The notes: generated by a model from the sequence alone, not told the origin. A stretch of DNA of 64,000 bases from DAISKN01 sp963716925 (GCA_963716925.1 CAVQUX010000018.1:124001-188000), one strand, 5' to 3'; counted from the first letter of the stretch, positions 1 through 8,655 are shown. Numbers and translations: made by a program.

Positions 1-1
1 A

Positions 2-220
2 GTGACCGTGGCGCCGGTTACGTCGACCATTCGTGGCGTTGCTTCGGAAGTCCTTCTCGACACCGACGATGGAATGAAACATCCCTCGGTGGTGAATCTC
101 CACAACATCGTGACCGTCGCGAAGAGCGGAATCGGACGGCGGGTCGCGAGGCTGAGCGACAAGAAGCTCCTGGATGTGTGCAGGGCGATCACCTACTCGC
201 TCGGCTGCGAAGGACCATGA
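2..220 (+). CDS. mazF: MazF/PemK-family toxin, C-terminal part (cut by window edge)
   Basis: MazF toxins are ribosome-independent mRNA endoribonucleases that arrest translation when their antitoxin is degraded. The visible 72 residues match the C-terminal two thirds of the family: VAPVTSTIRG, then the HPSVVNLHNI stretch, then GRRVARLSDKKLLDVCRAI and a terminal LGC. The GTG at the first complete codon is inside the conserved core and is not a real start; the gene runs in from the left. The antitoxin would lie outside the window. No gene follows in operon spacing; the next sequence is a decayed adenine deaminase tail. Confidence 0.85.
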   Translation: MTVAPVTSTIRGVASEVLLDTDDGMKHPSVVNLHNIVTVAKSGIGRRVARLSDKKLLDVCRAITYSLGCEGP

Positions 221-238
221 TCCGAACCTCCTGCTACA

Positions 239-544
239 ATGGGACGGCCGGTCGAGGCCGTCGCCGAGGCGGGCGGGGGACAAGCGGCGGCGGAGAACGA
301 CCGGGTCCTCGCGCGCGTGTCGCTTCCGATTGCCGGGCTCATGTCGGGCCGCCCCGCGAGCGCGATCGGGGAGGATGTGCGCTCGCTGAAGCGCGCGGCG
401 AAATCGTGGGCTCGCCCGCACTCGACCCCTTCACCACCATGAGCTTCCTCGCGCTCGAGGTCGTGCCCTCCCTGAAGCTCACCGATTCTCGGACTGGTCG
501 ACGTCGAGAAGTTCGAAATCGTGCCGCTGTTCGTGCAAGACTGA
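239..544 (+). pseudogene. Adenine deaminase C-terminal remnant, two frameshifts
   Basis: Three short pieces in successive frames read as the C-terminus of an adenine deaminase (adenine to hypoxanthine). Piece one, from 239, has EAVAEAGGG and SLPIAGLMS. Piece two, from about 410, has LDPFTTMSFLALEV and PSLKLTD. Piece three, from about 494, has GLVDVEKFEIVPLFVQD and a TGA at 542-544. The shifts lie near 405-410 and 490-495. Only about 100 of the roughly 570 residues of the family are present, and nothing upstream of 239 looks homologous, so this is a 5'-deleted relic. It ends 6 bp before hpt, so adenine deaminase and hypoxanthine salvage were probably once adjacent. Confidence 0.75.
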
Positions 545-550
545 CTCGAA

Positions 551-1081
551 ATGCAGGAGCGGGAGCCCAGAGTCCTCGTGACCGAGGACGCTATCCGGGA
601 GAGGGTCTCCGATCTCGCGCGCCGCATCTCGAAGGACTACGACGGCGTAGAAAGCGTCACCCTGCTCGGAGTCCTTCGAGGCGCCTTCATATTTCTCGCG
701 GACCTCTCGCGGCAGCTCACGATTCCAAGGCGCGTCGACTTCCTCGCCCTTTCGAGCTACGAGTCCGAGTCCACCAAAGGCGGCGCGGTGCGGCTCATCA
801 TGGACGTGCGGGCCCCGCTCGAGGGGCAGCACGTCCTCGTGGTCGAGGATATCGTCGATACCGGTCTCACCCTCGACTACCTTCTGAGGACGCTCCAGGC
901 CCGGGGGCCGAAGTCGCTCAAGACCTGCGTTCTCCTGGAGAAGCCCGAGCGTCTCAAGGTGAAGGTGCCCATCGACTACCTCGGCTTCACCATCCCCGAC
1001 GAATGGGTCGTGGGCTACGGCCTCGATTCGGGAGACCGCTATCGCTGCCTCCCGTACATCGGCGTCGTCAATCCTCAGTAG
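551..1081 (+). CDS. hpt: Hypoxanthine phosphoribosyltransferase
   Basis: This purine-salvage enzyme joins hypoxanthine (or guanine) to PRPP to make IMP or GMP in the cytoplasm. The 176-residue length is normal. The PRPP-binding loop VVEDIVDTGLTL is at residues 97-108, the LLGVLRGAFIF loop near 38-48 and the purine-binding segment PDEWVVGYGLD near 149-159. The ATG at 551 follows the adenine deaminase remnant closely and may use its promoter region. The 3' end overlaps the convergent outer-membrane protein gene by 7 bp. Confidence 0.93.
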   Translation: MQEREPRVLVTEDAIRERVSDLARRISKDYDGVESVTLLGVLRGAFIFLADLSRQLTIPRRVDFLALSSYESESTKGGAVRLIMDVRAPLEGQHVLVVEDIVDTGLTLDYLLRTLQARGPKSLKTCVLLEKPERLKVKVPIDYLGFTIPDEWVVGYGLDSGDRYRCLPYIGVVNPQ

Positions 1082-1769
1082 AACTTTCCGAACTGCAGAG
1101 ATATCGACGCCGTCGGTCCCCGGAACCGGTTCTCGAGACCGCTCGCGCCGGCGATGAGCCGGTAGCCTGCTCCCACTCCCAACCTCATCCAGCTGGTGAA
1201 GGTGTACGAGACGTTCGCCTGCGGCTCGGCGACGAAGAAAGCTTCGTCGACGCGCACGCTCGAGGGGAACGGATGGGGAAATCGACCGCCTCTTCCTCCA
1301 TAGGCTCCATAGGCTCCATGGCTCCATTGGCTCCATTGGCTCCGGACGGTCCTCGGTCTTCGTGCGTACCGAAACCTCGATCCGGAAACTCGGGCTCGGG
1401 GAACTCGTCGACGTCGATCGAGGTCGTTCCCGTTCCCAGGCCCGCGAGCCCCCGAAACGAGAGGTTGAATCGGTCGTTTCTCTGCGCGAACCATTCGACG
1501 AGTGCCCCGCCGTAAGCGAGGTCCGAGCCGGCGGGCCCGCTGGTAAGCCAGTAGGCGCCGCCTCCGATGAAGAGCTTCCGGTCGGTGAGCCAACCGGCAT
1601 AGCCGCCGAGGAGGTTCGCCGACTCGCCGTCCATCTCCGAGAACTTGAAGTCGGGGGCGACGACGAAGCCGCTCTGGATCTTCTCGAGCTCCTGGGTCTC
1701 CGTCGATTGCGCGAACGCGGTCGCGCTCGCGAAGACGATCACCGCTGTGAAGGCATAGGTCTTCTTCAT
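1075..1769 (-). pseudogene. Secreted outer-membrane-like protein, frameshifted in a 9-bp tandem repeat
   Basis: The N-terminus (ATG at 1767-1769) has a clear signal peptide, KKTYAFTAVIVFASATAFAQ, followed by alternating Gly/aromatic stretches typical of a small beta-barrel (GGYAGWLTDRKLFIGGGAYWL). The natural C-terminus is in a different frame (VSYTFTSWMRLGVGAGYRL, ending LQFGKFY), so the protein is complete only if the reading frame changes. The change falls in the tandem repeat at 1298-1341, where one unit is 8 instead of 9 bases. With a 9-base unit the protein would be about 230 residues and end in aromatic FY, as barrel proteins do. No specific family is recognised. Confidence 0.65.
1298..1341. 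repeat. Five-unit 9-bp tandem repeat with one 8-bp unit
   Basis: On the plus strand the units are CCATAGGCT twice, CCATGGCT once (8 bases) and CCATTGGCT twice. They lie inside the reversed outer-membrane-like gene and encode low-complexity tripeptides. The short unit is exactly where the frame breaks. Slipped-strand changes at such repeats are a known route to on/off switching of surface proteins; a sequencing deletion is the plain alternative. Confidence 0.85.
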
Positions 1770-1791
1770 TCTGATGTCCTTTCGCCCTGGG

Positions 1792-2568
1792 CTATTTGTC
1801 TCGGGGCAGCTTTACGTTGAGTGTCGTGGTCTTCCCGGGGTCGACGCTGACGTCGGTCACGAAAGGCTCGTGTCCGGCGCTTCGGATCTCGACCCGGTGA
1901 TCGCCTGCGGGAAGGTGGATGACGAGAGCTTCCGGGGCTTCGCCCGACGGCCATGGCTCTCCGTCGATCCGGATCTCGGCGTCCATCGGCTGCACTCTGA
2001 GCTCGAGGACCCCGAACCCCGATACGGAGATCGACGCCTCGGGCCGCGACTCCTCCTCCGTTTTCGGCGCCGGTTTCGGCTCGGGAGGGGGCTCGGGCCG
2101 CGGCTCCGTCGTCTCCCCCTCCGCGAGCGGCTCCATCACCCGCCGGATCTTGTAGGAAGCCCCGGGGCTCAAGTAGAGCTTCTCCCGGATCGTCCGGTAT
2201 CCCTCGAGACGAAGGACGATGTCGTGGTTTCCGGGAGCGACGTACAGCCTCTGGAAGAAACCGTCGAACTCGTCGACGATTCCCGCGAGGTAGCCGTCGA
2301 CGTAGACCTCGGCCTCGACGGGCTTCACCTCGAGCCGCAGCGCGACGGGCACCCGGTCCGGCGGATAGTAGATGCCTGCGTAGGGGTAGGGCGCGCCGTA
2401 GAAGCCGCTGTAATAGAAAGCGGGGTAGGGGTAGTAGCCTCCCCAGTAGGACCAGCTCGGATAGTAGCGGTAATAGCGATACCCCCCGTGGGCCTCGGCG
2501 TCAGTTTGAAGCGCGAGGACCGAGAGCAGAGAAAGCGACAGGGTGCCCGCGAGTATCGAGAATCGCAT
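1792..2568 (-). CDS. PEGA-domain secreted protein
   Basis: This 258-residue protein starts at ATG 2566-2568, preceded by GGAGAG. A longer frame upstream has no RBS and would bury the signal peptide. The signal peptide MRFSILAGTLSLSLLSVLALQTDAEA is followed by a Tyr/Gly/Pro-rich segment (residues about 27-72) with many YY and YPY motifs. Two PEGA-type beta domains follow: residues about 75-140 (EAEVYVDGYLAG, GNHDIVLRLEGY) and about 190-258 (DAEIRIDGEPW, GDHRVEIRSAGHEPF). A Pro/Glu linker separates them. PEGA domains occur in surface and sensor proteins and their ligand is unknown. It is probably exported; no enzymatic motif is visible. Confidence 0.8.
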   Translation of the reverse strand: MRFSILAGTLSLSLLSVLALQTDAEAHGGYRYYRYYPSWSYWGGYYPYPAFYYSGFYGAPYPYAGIYYPPDRVPVALRLEVKPVEAEVYVDGYLAGIVDEFDGFFQRLYVAPGNHDIVLRLEGYRTIREKLYLSPGASYKIRRVMEPLAEGETTEPRPEPPPEPKPAPKTEEESRPEASISVSGFGVLELRVQPMDAEIRIDGEPWPSGEAPEALVIHLPAGDHRVEIRSAGHEPFVTDVSVDPGKTTTLNVKLPRDK

Positions 2569-2817
2569 CGAGTCTCTCCATATCAACGCACCCTTGGTCT
2601 CGATCTTCCTGTGCAAGAGTGGTTCCACAATCGCCCGCCCCCTGCATTTCCAGTTGGAGCGGCGAGTTGGGCTCGGGCAGATGCCGGCAGGCGTCCTATC
2701 GCGAAGACGCCCGGCGACCCCCGGGGATGACGCCGCCCGCCCGGGAGCGGGACCGGAACCAAGGGTGCGACCTCGGGTCCACGATTTCACCCCCGGGCGG
2801 GCGACGCAGTTACCAAG

Positions 2818-2970
2818 CTAGCGAAGCGAGGCGTCCCGCGCTGTCAAATCGTTGTAAGTGGTGTAAGGATTCGAGAGGTGGTCAGCAAGACCACCGACGA
2901 TGGCGAAAGGAGTCTTCGATTTGGCGAGCTCTCCCGAGATTCGCGAAAGCGCGCGCCCGAGGGGAGTCAC
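2818..2970 (-). pseudogene. Truncated nucleotidyltransferase-type toxin
   Basis: A GTG at 2968-2970 overlaps the stop of the upstream antitoxin (GTGA), the usual coupling of such pairs. The 50 residues begin like the N-terminus of minimal nucleotidyltransferase toxins (AbiEii/MenT type): an amphipathic helix and then FAIVGGLA, the start of the nucleotide-binding fold. Right after IVGGLA, where the catalytic GS and DxD should come, the sequence becomes unrelated and stops. The toxin is therefore dead. The family assignment rests on about 30 residues. Confidence 0.5.
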
Positions 2971-3191
2971 GGGAATCTCGTGCTCGGGTCGATCTTTCTG
3001 CCGACGCAGTCGCCGTCCTCGGCCCCCGGGCGGTGCCGGACCCACTGCCGCAGACGTTCCTCGATCTGGGCGTCGGATTCGGAAGGATGCTGGCGCTTCA
3101 GCGTCTCGCGCATCATCGCGACACCGCTCTCGAAGAGCTCGAGGGCGATTTCCAGCTTTTCCGCGGGCGTGAGCGATCTCGGTTCGGCCAC
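2967..3191 (-). CDS. Small helical antitoxin-like protein
   Basis: A 74-residue charged protein starting at GTG 3189-3191. The core SLTPAEKLEIALELFESGVAMMRETL resembles the short helical antitoxins found upstream of nucleotidyltransferase toxins. The tail DAQIEERLRQWVRHRPGAEDGD completes the pattern. Its stop overlaps the start of the truncated toxin by four bases. With the toxin gone it is an orphan, and its persistence could reflect recent loss. No DNA-binding motif is obvious. Confidence 0.6.
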   Translation of the reverse strand: MAEPRSLTPAEKLEIALELFESGVAMMRETLKRQHPSESDAQIEERLRQWVRHRPGAEDGDCVGRKIDPSTRFP

Positions 3192-3236
3192 CTGTTCATT
3201 CTACCCCGGCCTTGATTGTGCTAGTTTCCGGATCCG

Positions 3237-6200
3237 ATGAGACACGAAACTCTTCGAAGAGCTCTCGCGGCGGCGCTGCTCGTCACCTCCTCGGCGGCGT
3301 CGGCCCAGGAACAGCCGAAGGCGACGGACGTTCTCGCGAACCTGAAGTACCGCTCGATCGGCCCTCCGGCCGGAGGGCGCGTGTCCCGTGCCGTGGGGAT
3401 TCCGGGCGACCCGCGCGTCTACTACGCCGCGACCGCTTCCGGAGGAGTGTGGAAATCCACGGACGGCGGGATCCGCTGGTCACCCATCTTCGACGAGATG
3501 CCGGTCGCCTCGATCGGCTCGATCGCGGTGGCGGCCTCCGATCCGAACGTGGTCTACGTCGGTTCGGGTGAAGCGAACATTCGCGGAGACGTCGCAGCGG
3601 GAAACGGAATCTACAAGTCGACCGATGCCGGAAAGACGTGGAAGCAGGTCTGGGTCCAGGAAGGTCAGATTGGAACGATGGAGGTCCACCCGGAGAACGC
3701 CGACGTCGCCTTCGCCGCGGTACTCGGGCACGCCTTCGGCCCGAACGCGGAGAGGGGCGTCTATCGCACCCGCGACGGCGGAGCGAGCTGGGAGAGAGTC
3801 CTCTATGTCGATGAGGACACCGGGGCGTCCGATATTTCGATCGATCCTGCGAACCCGCGCATCGTCTTCGCCGGCATGTGGGAAGCGCGGCGCAGTCCCT
3901 GGAGCCTGGTATCCGGCGGGGACACCGGCGGCGTTTTCGTCTCGCGCGACGGCGGTGACACGTGGAAGAAGATCGAAGGGAAGGGACTTCCCGAGGGCGT
4001 CACCGGGAGAATCGCGGTCGACGTCGCGCCCTCGGATCCGCGGCGGGTCTATGCCCTCATCGAGGCGGAGAAGGGCGGCCTCTTCCGCTCGGACGACGGC
4101 GGCGACAACTGGAAGCAGGTCAATGCCGAGCGGTACCTGCTCATCCGCCCGTGGTATTTCACCCATCTCACCGTCGACCCGACGAACGCGGACGTCGTCT
4201 GGGCGCCCTCGCTCCAGATGCTCAAGAGCATCGACGGAGGGGCGACCTTCAAGACGGTGAAAGGCATCCACCACGGAGACCATCACGACGTCTGGTTCGA
4301 TCCCTCGAGCTCGAAACGAATCCTCTCGTCGAACGACGGAGGCGTCGACGTGAGCGTCGACGGCGGCGAGACCTGGTACGCGCCCGCGCTCCCCATCAGC
4401 CAGTTCTACCACGTGAGCGTCGACGATCGGGTTCCCTACCACGTCCACGGAAACATGCAGGACCTCGGGACCGCGTCGGGTCCGAGCAACAGCCTCTCGC
4501 GCAACGGCATCACCCGCTTCGACTGGTACGACGTCGGTGGCGGCGAGACCGGCCACACGGCCTCCGTTCCGGGGGAGCCCGAGATCGTCTACGCCGGCGA
4601 GTACTTCGGGTACCTCTCGCGCTACGACCATCGCACGCGCCAGGCGCGGCACGTGGGCATCTACCCCATGGACGTCTCGGGCCAGGGCGCCGAAGAGGCC
4701 CGCTACCGCTTCCAGTGGACCGCTCCCATGATCGTCTCGGTGCACGAGCCGAAAGTGGTGTACCACGGCTCTCAGTTCCTCATGAAGACCGCGGATGACG
4801 GCATGACCTGGACGGCGGTGAGCCCCGACCTCACTCGGAACGACAAGACCAAGCAGAAATTCGCGGGGGGACCCGTCACCGGCGATAACACCGGGGTCGA
4901 GGTCTACGGGACGATTTTCGCGATCGCCGAATCGCCCCTGAAGAAGGACCTCCTCTGGGTCGGGAGCGACGACGGGCTGGTGCACGTCTCGATCGATGGG
5001 GGCGCGGAGTGGCGGAACGTGACTCCGAAGGACATGCCCGAGTGGGGCACGGTGCGGACGCTCGAGCCCTCCCCCTTCGACGAGGGCACCGCTTACCTCG
5101 TCGCCGAGAAGCATCGGCTCGACGACATGAAGCCTTATCTCTGGAAGACCACGGACTACGGCGCCACCTGGAGGCGCATCGATGCGGGGCTCGAGAAAAG
5201 CGTCTACCTTCATACCGTCCGCGAGGATCCCGAGAAAGAAGGTCTCCTCTACGTCGGCACCGAGAGGGGGGTCTGGTTCTCGAGAGACTCGGGAGCGAGC
5301 TTCTCGCCCTTGAAGCTCAACCTTCCGCCGATGGCGGTCCACGAGCTCCGGGTGAAGGACGGCGACCTCGTGGTCGGAACTCACGGCCGGTCGATCTGGA
5401 TCCTCGACGACCTGACCCCGATCCGGGAAATGTCGGCCGAGATCGAGGCTTCGGATGTCCACCTCTTCTCCGTCCGGGCCGCGAAGCGCTTTCGCTATCA
5501 CGGAGGTCCGAGGGACATCTACGGAGCGGAGAACCCGCCGGTCGGCGCCGCCGTTCATTACTATCTGAAGGAGGAGCCGAAAGAAGCGATCTCGCTCCGC
5601 ATCCTTCTCCGCGACGGCTCCGAAGTACGCTCCTTCACCAGCGAGGAAATGCAGCCCGAGGATCCCGAGGACGCCCCCGACGGCTACTCGCGAAAGCCTC
5701 CCGCGATTCCCAAGAAGAAAGGCGTCAATCGCTTCGTATGGGACCTCCGCCACCGGGGCGCGGCGCGAATTCCTCGAGCGGAGATCGACATGGGCGATCC
5801 CTCCGTCGGCCCCCTGGCGGTTCCCGGCGAGTACGTCGTCGAGCTTCGAGTCGGAGACAAGATGCTCACCCGCCCCCTCACCATCGAGCCGGACCCGCGG
5901 GTCACCCTATCGATCGCCGATCTGGAAGAGCAGCTCCGGTTCTCGCTTTCGATCCGGGACGCGATCTCCCGGCTCTCGGAGACGGTGGCCGCGATGCGGG
6001 ACGTCCGCGAGCAGCTCGAGAGCGCCGCGAAGCGAATCGGACCGGGGGAGCTCTCGGACTCCGCGTCCAAGATCGTCGAGAAGACGAAAACCCTCGAGGA
6101 GCGGCTGCACAATCCCCGCGCGAAGGTCGCCTACGACATCCTGGCGACCCCCGGGGGCGCCAGGCTCTACTCGAAGCTCGGGCCCCTCATGGGTTACGTG

Positions 6201-6371
6201 GACGAGGGCGACGGACCCCCGACGCAGGGGCTGAAGGAGGTGTTCGCGGAGCTATCGGGCGAGCTCGAGAGCGTGCGATCGGAGTGGGACCAGACGGTTC
6301 GAGGGGACATCGCCCTCTGGAACGAAAGAGCGAAAGCCCTCGACGTCCCTCACGTCGCCGTTCCGAGATGA
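3237..6371 (+). CDS. Large secreted BNR-repeat beta-propeller protein (VPS10/sortilin-like, 'glycosyl hydrolase' family)
   Basis: The product is 1044 residues with signal peptide LRRALAAALLVTSSAASAQ. At least eight Asp-box repeats of the form SxDxGxTW are visible, for example KSTDGGIRW, KSTDAGKTW, RTRDGGASW, VSRDGGDTW, RSDDGGDNW, KSIDGGATF, VSVDGGETW and KTTDYGATW. They imply one or two beta-propellers over residues about 30-720. After about 730 comes a beta-sandwich-like part and a long charged helical region (about 890-980). Proteins of this architecture are abundant in acidobacteria and are often labelled glycosyl hydrolase or sortilin-like without proven activity. A TAGTTT hexamer lies 9 nt before the ATG. 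Confidence 0.85.
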   Translation: MRHETLRRALAAALLVTSSAASAQEQPKATDVLANLKYRSIGPPAGGRVSRAVGIPGDPRVYYAATASGGVWKSTDGGIRWSPIFDEMPVASIGSIAVAASDPNVVYVGSGEANIRGDVAAGNGIYKSTDAGKTWKQVWVQEGQIGTMEVHPENADVAFAAVLGHAFGPNAERGVYRTRDGGASWERVLYVDEDTGASDISIDPANPRIVFAGMWEARRSPWSLVSGGDTGGVFVSRDGGDTWKKIEGKGLPEGVTGRIAVDVAPSDPRRVYALIEAEKGGLFRSDDGGDNWKQVNAERYLLIRPWYFTHLTVDPTNADVVWAPSLQMLKSIDGGATFKTVKGIHHGDHHDVWFDPSSSKRILSSNDGGVDVSVDGGETWYAPALPISQFYHVSVDDRVPYHVHGNMQDLGTASGPSNSLSRNGITRFDWYDVGGGETGHTASVPGEPEIVYAGEYFGYLSRYDHRTRQARHVGIYPMDVSGQGAEEARYRFQWTAPMIVSVHEPKVVYHGSQFLMKTADDGMTWTAVSPDLTRNDKTKQKFAGGPVTGDNTGVEVYGTIFAIAESPLKKDLLWVGSDDGLVHVSIDGGAEWRNVTPKDMPEWGTVRTLEPSPFDEGTAYLVAEKHRLDDMKPYLWKTTDYGATWRRIDAGLEKSVYLHTVREDPEKEGLLYVGTERGVWFSRDSGASFSPLKLNLPPMAVHELRVKDGDLVVGTHGRSIWILDDLTPIREMSAEIEASDVHLFSVRAAKRFRYHGGPRDIYGAENPPVGAAVHYYLKEEPKEAISLRILLRDGSEVRSFTSEEMQPEDPEDAPDGYSRKPPAIPKKKGVNRFVWDLRHRGAARIPRAEIDMGDPSVGPLAVPGEYVVELRVGDKMLTRPLTIEPDPRVTLSIADLEEQLRFSLSIRDAISRLSETVAAMRDVREQLESAAKRIGPGELSDSASKIVEKTKTLEERLHNPRAKVAYDILATPGGARLYSKLGPLMGYVDEGDGPPTQGLKEVFAELSGELESVRSEWDQTVRGDIALWNERAKALDVPHVAVPR

Positions 6372-6376
6372 CCTGA

Positions 6377-7276
6377 TTGGACCGATTCGAAGGGGAGCTC
6401 GCGGCTGTGGCCGCCGCGGCGCTCTTCGGGATCTCTTCGACGTTCTTCACCCTCGCCGGGCGGAGAGTTGGCCCGTCGAGCGTCAATCGCGCGCGTCTCC
6501 TCCTCGCGGCAATCCTCGCCGTCACCCTTCATCAGGTGACCCGGGGCGAGCCTCTGCCGTCCGCGGCCTCCGTCCACGCGTGGCTCTGGCTGGGACTTTC
6601 CGGGGTCATCGGCCTCGCGCTCGGTGACCAGAGCTTGTTCCAGGCCTACGTGCGCATCGGCCCGGCGCTCGCGATGCTGATCTTCTCGACGACTCCGGTC
6701 TTCACGTCTCTGTTCGGATACGTCTTCCTCGGGGAAACCTTGGCGGCGGTGGAGTGGGTGGGGATCGCGGTGACTCTCCTCGGAATCGGCTGGGTGGTGA
6801 GCGAGCCGAAGCGCCGCGACTTCCACGGATCCGGACGAGCCTATGCCGCCGGACTCCTCTACGCCGGGGGCGGGGCGCTCGGACAAGCGCTCGGCCTCCT
6901 GACGGCGAAGCTCGGCCTCGCGGAAGGAGTCGCGCCCCAATCGGCCAACCTGATGAGGCTTCTCGGCGCCGCGGCGGCGATCTGGCTTCTGGCGCTCCTG
7001 ACCGGCACCGCCCGGCGCACCGGGTCCGCGTTGCGCGGCGACGGTCGAGCGTCCCTCTTCACCACCACGGGCACCATCGCCGGACCCATCTTCGGCGTCT
7101 GGCTCTCGCTCGTCGCCATCGATGGCGCGCCCCTGGGAATCGCGTCGACCCTGATGAGCCTTACGCCGGTCTTCCTGCTCCCGATTGCGAGACTCGTCTT
7201 CTCGGAGCCGATCAGCTACCGTGCGGTGATCGGCACCATCGTCGCCATATGCGGCGCGACGATACTGCTGCGTTGA
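6377..7276 (+). CDS. EamA-family (DMT superfamily) membrane transporter
   Basis: This 299-residue inner-membrane protein has about ten hydrophobic segments arranged as two EamA repeats, residues about 5-140 and 150-298. The repeat endings FLGETLAAVEWVGIAVTLLGI and FSEPISYRAVIGTIVAICGA are characteristic. The family exports small metabolites or amino acids; the substrate here cannot be read from sequence. The start is a TTG only 5 bp after the propeller gene stop, so the two are probably co-transcribed. Confidence 0.85.
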   Translation: MDRFEGELAAVAAAALFGISSTFFTLAGRRVGPSSVNRARLLLAAILAVTLHQVTRGEPLPSAASVHAWLWLGLSGVIGLALGDQSLFQAYVRIGPALAMLIFSTTPVFTSLFGYVFLGETLAAVEWVGIAVTLLGIGWVVSEPKRRDFHGSGRAYAAGLLYAGGGALGQALGLLTAKLGLAEGVAPQSANLMRLLGAAAAIWLLALLTGTARRTGSALRGDGRASLFTTTGTIAGPIFGVWLSLVAIDGAPLGIASTLMSLTPVFLLPIARLVFSEPISYRAVIGTIVAICGATILLR

Positions 7277-7289
7277 GAGAGGTGACGTC

Positions 7290-7973
7290 ATGGTTCTGTT
7301 CCTGTGGATTTCTTCGCTTTTCCAGGGCAATCCGGTTCAGGAAGCCCCGCCGTTTCTCAGTCAGCTCGAAGGCCGGCCGTCTCCTTCCGCCTCGCCGGCC
7401 GATGCGCCTTCGGACTGGCTCCTCGCCTTCGTCGACGTCGAGACGACGGGACTCCTCCCCGGCTACCACGAGATGATCGACATCGGCATGGTCCTCACCG
7501 ACGTGGAAGGACGGGAGATCGATCGCCTCTTCATCCGGCTCCAGCCGCAGCATCCGGAGCGCACCTCCGAGGGGGCCCGGGCGGTCAATGCGTTCGATCC
7601 CGGCCGGTGGCGCGAGCTGGGCGCGCTTTCTCCGAAAGAAGCGGTCGAGCGCATCGTTTCCTTTCACCATCGAGCCGCGGGGGGACGATCCGTCCTTCTC
7701 GTGGCCCACAACTCGCATTTCGACGCCGCGTTCCTCGATCATCTCTTCCGCGGTCAGGGGCGGACGTGGAGGGAGCTCTATCACTATTACGTCCTGGATC
7801 TGCCGTCGATGGCCTGGAGCCTGGGACTGAGGCAGCTGGACGGTTCCGCTTTGACGGAAGCTCTCGGGATCGAGGACGAGCCCCATGTCGCCGAGGAACA
7901 CACCGGGATCACCGGGGCCGACGTCAACGTCCGGGTCTACCGGGCACTCCTGGAGCGTCGGGAACGCCGTTGA
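7290..7973 (+). CDS. DnaQ-type 3'-5' exonuclease with hydrophobic N-terminus
   Basis: A 227-residue protein of the DEDDh exonuclease family. Exo I is FVDVETTG (about 49-56), Exo II is VLLVAHNSHFDAAFL (about 132-146) and the late EEHTGITGAD carries the probable His and Asp of Exo III. Such enzymes remove nucleotides from the 3' end of DNA or RNA. The spacing in Exo III (H then about seven residues then D) is longer than the usual HxxxxD, so assignment of the last ligands is tentative. The first 15 residues, MVLFLWISSLFQGNP, are unusually hydrophobic for a cytoplasmic nuclease. GAGAGG precedes the ATG, 13 bp after the EamA gene. Confidence 0.8.
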   Translation: MVLFLWISSLFQGNPVQEAPPFLSQLEGRPSPSASPADAPSDWLLAFVDVETTGLLPGYHEMIDIGMVLTDVEGREIDRLFIRLQPQHPERTSEGARAVNAFDPGRWRELGALSPKEAVERIVSFHHRAAGGRSVLLVAHNSHFDAAFLDHLFRGQGRTWRELYHYYVLDLPSMAWSLGLRQLDGSALTEALGIEDEPHVAEEHTGITGADVNVRVYRALLERRERR

Positions 7974-8019
7974 CACCCGCCGTTCCGCCATCGATCCTGT
8001 TTCCGAGGGGTCGATCGCC

Positions 8020-8649
8020 ATGGGAGTCCTCCGCGCTCTCGGTTTCGGAAGGGATCCGCACGTCGAGTGGATGATCGCCGAGTTCGGCGCGCAGCCGGGC
8101 GAGTTCGTCGCCAACCGTCTTCATGAGAGCTCACCGGGCTACCAGCTCTGGCGAGGAGAAGCCCGCGGTGTGCCCGTCACCTTCTACACCGAACGCGCCA
8201 ACAAGTATCGCGGCGGCGGCGCCCTCTACCTCGGAACTGCGGGCCCACAGTTCAGGGAAGGCGTGAGCGACTACTGTTGCTTCTTCTACGTCCCCCGCAC
8301 AAAACCCTCTCTCTCGATCGACGATCCTCGCTGGGACGCCGCAGCGGCAAGAGCGATGGGGGATCCAGGCTGGTCCAGCTCGTTTCCCGAGGAGGCTTTC
8401 GAGCGCGGTGTCGGTGTGGGCCGTTTCGCGCTGGAGCTCGATTGCCCGCTCGACTCCCGGCCGGTGTTCGCGCACCTCAAAACGCTGCGCGGTCAGCTCG
8501 ACGGAATATCCAATGGCGTGACGAGGGTCTATCTCTATCCAGCGGGAGTAGGGCTGGAGTTCGACGTCGAGAAGTTGACGCGCGAGAAGCTTCTATCCGA
8601 CGTTCAACAAGGCTCGGAGATCCTTCGCCTGACCGTGTCCATCGGCTGA
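8020..8649 (+). CDS. Conserved-looking protein of unknown function
   Basis: A 209-residue protein beginning MGVLRALGFGRDPH; the ATG at 8020 has GAGGGG at proper distance, whereas upstream in-frame starts lie inside the exonuclease gene. No signal peptide or membrane segment is visible. The body has a mixed alpha/beta composition with an aromatic-rich middle (VSDYCCFFYVP) and an acidic C-terminus. I do not recognise a family and assign no function. It follows the exonuclease by 46 bp in the same direction. Confidence 0.65.
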   Translation: MGVLRALGFGRDPHVEWMIAEFGAQPGEFVANRLHESSPGYQLWRGEARGVPVTFYTERANKYRGGGALYLGTAGPQFREGVSDYCCFFYVPRTKPSLSIDDPRWDAAAARAMGDPGWSSSFPEEAFERGVGVGRFALELDCPLDSRPVFAHLKTLRGQLDGISNGVTRVYLYPAGVGLEFDVEKLTREKLLSDVQQGSEILRLTVSIG

Positions 8650-8655
8650 GCGCGC

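Noticed and set aside
178..1515. Long plus-strand frame of 445 codons
   Set aside because: Arg-rich shadow that crosses hpt in another frame; only a short part (the adenine deaminase piece) is meaningful.
3480..5753. 757-codon minus-strand frame opposite the propeller gene
   Set aside because: Antisense to a clearly conserved gene with signal peptide and Asp-boxes; composition is that of a high-GC shadow.
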